DNA of 64,000 bases, taken from NCBI RefSeq assembly GCF_008831285.2, contig NC_045142.1, forward strand, positions 17,919,354 to 17,983,353. Reading direction: 5' to 3'. The notes beneath the pieces are model-generated. The model saw only the letters and a program-made list of their open reading frames with translations, was not told the origin of the DNA and made no database searches. This DNA is from Nymphaea colorata. Lineage: Eukaryota; Streptophyta; Magnoliopsida; Nymphaeales; Nymphaeaceae. Numbering within the stretch: position 1 is the stretch's first letter; every line of letters starts with the position of its first letter. Made by a program: the position numbers and the translations under genes. Positions 10,601 through 19,600 of the stretch are shown one piece after another.

Positions 10601-13600
10601 CCTTCTTCACATAGAGATCATTTTCTCTGAGTACCTGGAACACCGTCCTCAAGTAACCGACGTGCTCTTCTAGGTTGCTGATAAAGACCACAATGTCATC
10701 AAGGTAGACTACCACAAACTTGTCAAGGTAGGAGTAGAATATCTTGTTCATCAGAGTCGAGAAAGTTGCGGGGTCATTCGTCAACCCGAATGGCATGACT
10801 AGGAACTCATACGCTCCATAGCGGGTGACACAAGCTGTCTTTGGTTCATCACCTTCTACGATTCTGACTTGCCAGTAGCCGGAACAAAGGTCTAGCTTTG
10901 AAAAGATCCTCGCCTTGCCCAACTGGTCGAACAAGTCCACAATCAAAGGCAACAGATACTTATTTTTCACCGTCACTTTGTTCAAAGCGCGATAATCCAC
11001 ACAGAGTCTCTTGGAGCCATCATGCTTCGTCTGGAACAATACAGGGGCTCCAAAGGGTGCCTTAGAGGGACGGATGATACCTGACTCAAACATATCATCA
11101 AGCTGCTTCCGCAGCTCCTTCAGTTCGGCCGGTCCCATTCTGTAGGGGACCATAGCTGGTGGCTTGGCTCCGGGAACCAAGTCAATCTCATGATCAACTT
11201 CACGCCTGGGAGGTAGGCGTTTGGGCAGCTGGGGGGCATCACTCCCTCAAACTGCTTCAGGACAGGGGCTAGCCCTGGGGGAATGACTCTCGGCTGAGGG
11301 TCATCTTCTTGTAGACGTACAACCACGAAGAATGTTCGTTCCTCATGATGCACGCCCTTCTTCAGTTGAATTGTCGACAACATCGGCTGGGACTTGCTTC
11401 TGGCGGAGTGGCAGTGCACTGTATGGGACTGGTCCGCACCCATCAACGTCAATGTGTTGAACTTCGGTAACATCATTGCATTCTAGCCTCTAAGGAACTC
11501 CATCCCAAGAATCACCTTGAAATCGTCCAGGGGTACTACGGAGAAGTTGGTGACTCCCGTCCAGCCTTCAATCTGAACTGTTGCACCCTTCGCTTCTCCT
11601 AGGATGGGCCTGGCTTCGGAGTTCGTCATTTTAAGGGTCCTCTGCTGCGGCACAGACTTCAATCTCACTCGCTCCACCTCCTCTCTTGAGACGAAGTTAT
11701 GCGTTGCCTCGGAGTCTACCATTGCAACAGTAGACATTCCATTCAAAGTGACGTCTAGGTACATCAACTCTTTGTTCACCATACTGCTAGACATTGCGCG
11801 ACTTTGAACAACATTGATCGTCTGGGCGGCACCCATCTATGTTTGCCCTTCTTCAGTCTCGCCTTCGGTGGCCCTCGCAGCATTGGCATGCCCGATAGGT
11901 CTCACACGTTTCGGGCAGACACACACCTGATGCTTTCCTCCGCAGATCCAACAAGTCACTTCTCTTGGTGGCCTAGTGTAGTCCTTGCGAAAGAAGGGTT
12001 TTCTCTCGGTTGGCTTCTGGGACGACGATTCATTTCTGGTGTCTCGCCGTTCCTCCTTCTTACCACCATGGTCGGACTTCTTCGTAGACTTGAAGGTATC
12101 AGTGTAGCTTCTGTGTTGGGTGTCAGCCAAGCGCTCAGCTGCCACATATGTCTACTCCAAAGTCTCTGGATTCGATCTCTCCACGTCGGCTTGGGCCCAA
12201 GATTGGAGCCCTATGATGAACCAATGAAGTTTATCATTTTCTGGCATCATAGGTACGTCCAGCATGACCTTTTGGTAGGCCCTGATGTAATCTCTCAAGG
12301 CACCTGTTTGTTTCAGGTTCGCAACCAACCGATAAGCATATCTTTCGGCATCCACCGACATAAAGTATTCATTCAATTGCTTGCGAAAGTTGTCGAAGGT
12401 ACGAATCGTGCAATCTTCATTCTCAATGTCCAACATTTTCCGTCTCCACCAAGCCATAGCATCTCCCTCTAACAACATCGTTGCGGTCTTGATCTTCAAG
12501 TCCTCTTCTGCTATGTTCTGCAAGTCCAGGTAGTAGTCAACTTGAAACAGAAAGTTGTCGATCGCCCTGGCATCCCGGCTACCATTGTACTTTGCCGGAC
12601 GTTGAACGTCGATCCGACTGGTCCTCTCTTGACTACTACTGGATGAGTTAGTACGTAGCAATCCCTGGTTTGAAGCCCGAAGTCCAGCGACTTTGTCCTG
12701 TAGGGTCTTCACCAAGTCAGAGAGTGATCGATTCATGGCCACTAACTCGGCCATCTGTTCTCGCATCAACTTCATCTCCTCTTTGAATCCCTGAAAAGTT
12801 TTGGTAGCAAAGCCGATGGTTTCCTCATGGGTGGCCACATCTGCGACCAACCGATTCACCGTCTCCTCCAGGTTTCCCTGGTCATGGGCCGGGCTCGTCT
12901 CCTCTGGACGGGCCGGCTCCTTGCCTTTGGTACCTCGGAGATTGTATTGTGATGCCATGACGTCCTCCTCAACAGCAGCAAGTCGGCGTGAAGCTCTACA
13001 CCGACTCTCCAATCGCTTCCCTAGATTGAGCAGAATTTGGGCTCTGATACCAGTTGTCACGAGCCGACTCCTTCGGACCGTGCGGCACGGCAAACTCTCG
13101 CCAGTAAGCCGCAAGCCTTCGCCTTGTTCAAGTGAGCGTAGATCACTTGAACGTTTTTTCGAAAACTCAAGACACAAAGTACACAAAGAGTGTAGAAAGA
13201 AAACTCGCAATATATTCACTTAAACAGTTGAGTACATCACGAGAGAAAACAAGTAAGCTTTTACACTTTACTTACAAAGAATGACCGAAGCCGCTTACAG
13301 AATTCCCATGCCGACCATTCAAAACAATGAATCCCAATCTTACACTTGGGGTAGGTTTTCGAAGGGTGCTCCGACATAGGTAAACATTTGAGCTTACACC
13401 AAGACTCAACATAAGCAAAGCAAATACAACGAAAGCAAATGATGACTATACAGACACGACGCAAGGGAACAAGGGCCTACATTCAGTAAAAGAGCAGCAT
13501 GTGTAATATTCCACACAATACAGAATACAACATTTATGATACTGCCTGCAAGTGTGTATTGTTCATTTATAAGACTGGTTTTTGTTTTTCTCAAGATCTT

Positions 13601-16600
13601 GGGGTAATCAATAAGAATCTTGAAATAAATAAAAGCTGACTCAGCTAAAACTACCAAGACAATATACCATAGACTTTACTGCCTTCAATTTTCACTTTTC
13701 CCTAACTTTTGAAATGTGATGTTCAAAATATCTTAACAATTGAAGGCACACAAATGACCCACCATGGTTTCGTTTTACCAAGGTATGAAAAAAGTAAACT
13801 TAACAGTTTATCCATAGAGAGACCCTTAGTTATTATCCTTGCAATGAAGCTTTTCCTTGTTCAATTCAGAAATTGCCCTGGTCAAGGTAACTAGCAATCT
13901 TCTGGTTGTGAAGCTACATTTCCTCAGTTGGAGCTCTGCACTTTGTTTTGCTAGTTTTTTCAAGCGTAAATAAACCTTCCCACCTATATGCCTTCAAAAT
14001 CTGGCCAATCTTTGTGATAAGCAAAGAAGCCCAGAACACAACAGACATACATGAAAAGTCCAAGTCATTCATGTAATTGTCATGAATGCAATTAATTCAC
14101 ACAAAAAAGAAACAAACAGCAACTTGCTTTCAAAATAAGCACACATTTTTTAGTAGGATAGCTTCAAAAAGATTGCAAGGTTTCATCAAAGATTGGCCAA
14201 CAGTAGTTGTCAAGGTAATCCTCCATATCCAGAAAGGAGCATAAGTTGTTGTAGAAACGGTAAAGGCGAGTAGAACAATGAACACACACGGATGTAACGT
14301 GGAAAACCCCTCAACTAGAGGGAAAAAAACCATGAGTGAGGAGGATTGGTGCCCACTAGCAACCAGACACTCTCTCTCATAAACTTTCATTCAAACTGAA
14401 AAGAGGGATTACAAGGGTATAAATAGAACCCAACAACATAACAAAGTGGATCGGGTCCAGACCCAAACCCGTAATAACCAAACCCATCAACACTCCCCCT
14501 CAAGTTCGGCATACAGATCAAACACGCCTAACTTGGATACATTTCTCTCAAATGAAGTAGAAGACAAGGCTTTGGTCAGAACATCAGCTGTCTGGTCTTC
14601 ACATTTCATGTAAAGAAGAACAAGTTCTTTGGCATCAATTCTCTTTCGAATGAAGTGATGGTCAATCTCAACATGTTTTGTCATGTCATGTAACACATGG
14701 TTGTTGGCCAAGTTGATTGCTGACTTGTTATCGCAATACATCTTCATCGGTCTTTCAAGCTTTATACCAATATCGGTCAACAGTACTTTCAGCCACAGTA
14801 GATCAGAAACTCCCATAGCAACTACTCTTTATTCTGCTTCAGCACTGGAACGAGAGCAAATGTCTTGTCTCTTACTCCTCCACGCTACGAGATTCCCTCC
14901 CAAATAAATAGCAGTAGCCTAAGGTGGACCTCCTAGTGTCAATACAACCTGCCCAGTCTGCATTTGAGTAACCTTCAATCCCAAGAGTGTTTTGCTAAAC
15001 ATATAGGAGACCCTTGCCAGGATTCCTCTTCAAGTAACACAAGTTTCTGTCGACAGCCTTCAAGTGAGCATCCGTGGGAACATGCATGAATTGACTCATC
15101 ACATTCACAGCAAAGGTAATATCAGGTCTAGTGATAATAAGATAAATCAACTTCCCAACTAGACGTTGATATCTTCCTTTGGCCTCTTCACAGAGAGGCT
15201 CCCCATCTCTAAGACTCAGCTTGTGCCCAATATCGAGAGGAGTAGAGGCAGGTCTACACCCCAGTTTTTCGGTTTCATTTAACAAATTTAGAGTGTACTT
15301 CCGTTGATTTAGCACAAGGCTAGTACCAGACCTAGCAATTTTAATGCCAAGTAAATATTTTAGCTTACCAAGGTCTTTGAGATCGAACTCGATCACCAAC
15401 AGTTTCTTTTGACTTAGTTATTTTATCTTCATCATCACCTGTGACAATCATATCATCAACATATACCAACAAAAAAGTAACTTTTTGCTCATTTCTCTTC
15501 ACAAAGAGTGTATGATCTCTATTCCCTTGATGATATCCATATTGTCTCATTACAAGTCTAAGTAGTTCAAACCATGCTCGAGGGGATTGCTTCAGCCCAT
15601 ACAGAGCTTTCCTTAGCTTGCAACATTTTTCGGGTTCCTCATATCCTGGAGGCATACACATATACACTTCCTTATCAAGGTCTCCATTGAGAAAAGCGTT
15701 CTTGACATCATGTTGGTACATCTTCCACTCCTTTATCACTGCTAAGGAGATAACGACTCTGACAGTCTTCATCTTTGCAACAGGGGCAAAGGTCTCCAAA
15801 TAGTCAATTCCATATTTCTAACTGAACCCATTGGCAACAAGTCGAGCTTTATATCTGTCTACACTCCCATCTGGCTTATATTTCATGGTGTAAACCCACT
15901 TAGATCCTACCAGATGAGCCGCTCCAGGAATCTTTACCACCTTCCATGTCCTGTTTCTGTTCAAGGATTCTATCTCTTCTTGCATAGCATAAGCCTATTT
16001 GGGATCACACTGAGCCTCAGCAACAGTCCTGAGAACACAGCCAAAAAAAGAGATGAAACAAAACAATTGTATTCCTTGCTCAGTCTAGAATATGACATGA
16101 AGTTACCAATAGGGTGTTGAGTACATGACCTGACACCCTTTCTGAGAACAATGGGTAATTCTTCACTTTCAGCCTTTGCCTGAGTACCTTCAACTGACAT
16201 CTCTTGAGCACGACTTGGGTCATCCAAGGAATGAGTAGCATTAGGATTGGGAGTGGGATTTTTGTCACCAAAAGGTGTCACTTCGTCAGCTTCATCAGTG
16301 GGTCCTGCCACAGGCAACCTTCGCCTAGAGTAAACCTGCCCAAACAAATGGTCATGTCCCTCCTTATCCACAGTTGAACATTCATCATCCTTATTGTGCT
16401 CTAGAGGGTTAGTAACCTGAATCTCTTCCTTCTTGTATTCTATAAAATCTGTAAAATGAATTTCTTGATTTGGAGAATACTCTTCTCTCATTGTAAACCT
16501 CTCCCCCTGAAAAGAATTCTCACCAAAATAGGAAGCGTGTTCTAGGAAGGTGACATCTTTGGTAACATAGGCACAACCAGTGGAAGGGTCTCGAGACTCT

Positions 16601-19600
16601 CGACACTTATATCCTTTTTAAGTGGGGGAATAACCTAGAAAAACACCTTTAATCGGCCTTGGATCAAGCTTTTTAATATTAGGACTGTGATTGTGAATAA
16701 AACAAACACAGCCAAAAACTCTAGGTAGAAGAGAGAAAGGTTCACGACTCCGCGGTAACATAGAATGAGGCGTCTGTCTGCCCATCCAACACACGACTAG
16801 GCATACAGTTAATTAGATACGCACTGGTCAACACAACATCCCCCCAATACTTTTTTGGAACATGACGTTGAAAAAGAAGAGCTCGAGTCATATTCAATAA
16901 CTGACGATTCTTCCGTTCAACAACTCCATTTTGAGGATGAGTATAACTACAGGAAGTCTCATGAACAATTCCCTCTTTTCAAAAGAAGCTATCAACAAAC
17001 TGACACATATATTCACGAGCATTGTCAGACCGAAAGGTCTTAACAGAGGTCCAAAATTGCGTTTTCACAAGACAATGAAAGTCTCTATGACATTAGGTAC
17101 TTCACTACGGTCTTTCAGCAAGTAAACAAAGGTGTTACGAGAACAATCATCTATAAAAGTGATAAAATACTAAAAACCATGACAAGAAGGAATTTCCGAA
17201 GGCCCCCACACATCAGAATGAATCAAGGCAAACACCTCATTAGAACGATGGATAGAAACAGGATATGAAGCCCTAACATGTTTAGCCAGGTGACAGACAT
17301 CACAAGACATCATAGTTATATCTAACCTGGAACATAAATTAGGAAACAATTGTCTAAGAATTCCAAGAAGAAGGTGTCCAAGGCGCTCATGCCAACACAA
17401 GTTATACATATCCAGAAAGGAGCATAAGTAGCAAATCAGAACTTGGGCAAAATAAGGATGGACACATAATGAGTTGCCAATTTAGTAGACAAAAAATGAG
17501 ATAGGCAAGTTCTTCCCAAAAACTGTTCCAAGAACTCTATGTTTTTAACTCCATCTAGTTAAAAGTCCATGGATAACATCTAGGACAAAAGAACAAATTG
17601 AAAAACAATCAGAAGAAAATTTCTAACATGATAGATAGTAAATTATGTTTTAAAACATAATTGTCTGTTTTAAAACATAATTGCCTGTAACCCAATTCAT
17701 TCCAAAGAACCAACATAAACATCATTCATGCGGCTGTATTGAGGTGCTCCTTAAGAAATGTCATCAAATTTGAGAAGAAATAGGTGAATCTTTTATTTGA
17801 TCAAATAGTTCAATCTACAATCCCATGAACTTGAAAGAGATGCTCCTCGACAATTGGATAATCAGAATAAGAGAGGTTTGCAGTCAAATTAAGCTCCATC
17901 CAGATTGTCATTTGCTTGAAACATACCTCATCGCCCAGTGCCTGCTCAACCTTTGAGCAAACTGCCTACTTTCCAATAGCTTGTTCAGAATGCAATTCAG
18001 CAAGCATGCTTCATGCATAATAGGATGATAAATAAAATCTCTAACAGAAGAAATAAAACCTCTGACAGAATAAACAATGGGTAATGTCATGTGGTACATC
18101 CAACGATTTGGATAATTTCGTTCGAATCAGAACCAATCAACATCATCATGCCAGATACCAATCACCTGTGTCAACTACTTTCTCACACGCCATAGAAATT
18201 CTATATCAAATGGATTAGGCTTGGAGTTGAGCAACCCATCTGGCCATCCATCATGACTACCCACCCACTTTCAAACAGCAATTGATATGAAAGAAATGCA
18301 ACAAGAGGGAGGAGAAGGAGGCTTTACCCAATCCTTCTTCATTCGGTATCTTTGGATTCCACAGTTTGTTGCTGATAAAACTCCAGCAAAAAGCCCTAAG
18401 ACAGAACAACTAATCATATCTGCAGCTGCCTAATGGCAAAACAAACCTGGAAATTTCACAGCTTGCTCAAATTGAACTAGTTGCAAACAAATAACAAAAT
18501 ACAGGAATAGAAAGAAAAAATGCAACAGCCTTCACAAATTATTTATAAAATATTGATGAGAAAAAGACGTGAAATATCTCATCCCTTTAACATGAAATGA
18601 TGGACAGGAAGCATAAAGGTGGACCTGTTGAATACTCATAAGGGGCGTTTGGTAAAAGGAACACAGTGTTCCATTAATCTATCCCAATCTTTGGAAGACA
18701 TTCATGGAATATAATGTTCCTATTACTGAACACCCTTTTACATTCATGGAATATAATGTTCCTATTACCGAACACCCTTTTCTTGGACAAGGATATCCAT
18801 GGTGTCATATTGAGTCTCTATTTCAAATGAAGTGAGTAAAACCTGATAAAACAGGACAAATGTCACAAATATCAACTTATTGTAAACTAGGAATAGAGAG
18901 AGATATGTAAAGACTATAGAAGTATCCGCTTCCAGTGGCTTCTGGATCAACCAGGCCAGAAGCTATACCATGATCAGCATAACCACAGCATCAGTAACCA
19001 GGCCCTACTTTGAAATCATCCAGCACCAAAGCATAGGTTTGGCTTGACCGACAGTAAACAAGCTTTTTTTTTTTTCTGGGAACTGAAAGGTAATCTCATC
19101 AAAAGGAGAAAGAACAAACACCATGCTTAGACCAGTTCTCCACTGTCGCCAAATCTCAGCAACAAGCAGGTGATAGAATATCATGGCATGACTTTATACT
19201 GAAATGAATATACACATACAGCAAAAAGTACACTCTTTGTCTTCCAAAAAGCCACTGGAGATCTTGGACTGAACCGCTGTTTTTGCAATATGAATTATAG
19301 AACAAAAACTTGCCAGCTGTCATTTGAATTCTGATGTTATGCAATTTATTGCCATTCAAAGCAATATGCTCATCATGTGATCCTCCGTCCTCGTCCAAGA
19401 TGCAATTATACATAAGATGTGCTGGACCGGTCAGAGCCACACTATCTGAGTGAGAGATGTTACATTTCCAAACTTAAAGGTATTGTTCCCCACATAATGG
19501 AACAAAAAAATGATTATCATAAAATATATGATGAAATTAGCAGCAGATTGTTTGCCACAGAAACAAGTAAGATATAAAGATAAAAATCAACTTTTATTGA

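Larger units (their letters stand above)
8008..13471 (-). mobile_element. Ty3/gypsy chromovirus, copy 1 (full-length, defective)
   Basis: LTR retrotransposon on the minus strand inside intron 5 of the OEP16-like gene, in the same orientation as that gene. Two 417-bp LTRs (8008-8424 and 13055-13471, TGTCAC...GGGAACA) differ at roughly 28 positions by eye. The flanks are GGGGC and AGGGC, a 5-bp target duplication with one mismatch. An initiator-Met tRNA primer site and a polypurine tract sit at the expected places. Domain order on the minus strand is gag, zinc knuckle, protease, reverse transcriptase, RNase H, integrase, chromodomain, which defines a chromovirus. In-frame stops and frame changes between domains show it is not autonomous. 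Confidence 0.95.
14247..17406 (-). mobile_element. 5'-truncated Ty1/copia retrotransposon
   Basis: The minus-strand element keeps a complete 3' LTR, RNase H, reverse transcriptase, integrase and the GAG-pre-integrase zinc motif, but ends abruptly at 17406. Gag, protease and the 5' LTR are missing. It lies in intron 5 of the OEP16-like gene, in the gene's sense orientation, and is bounded by a perfect 23-bp direct repeat. Frameshifts and stops occur between domain segments. Confidence 0.9.
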
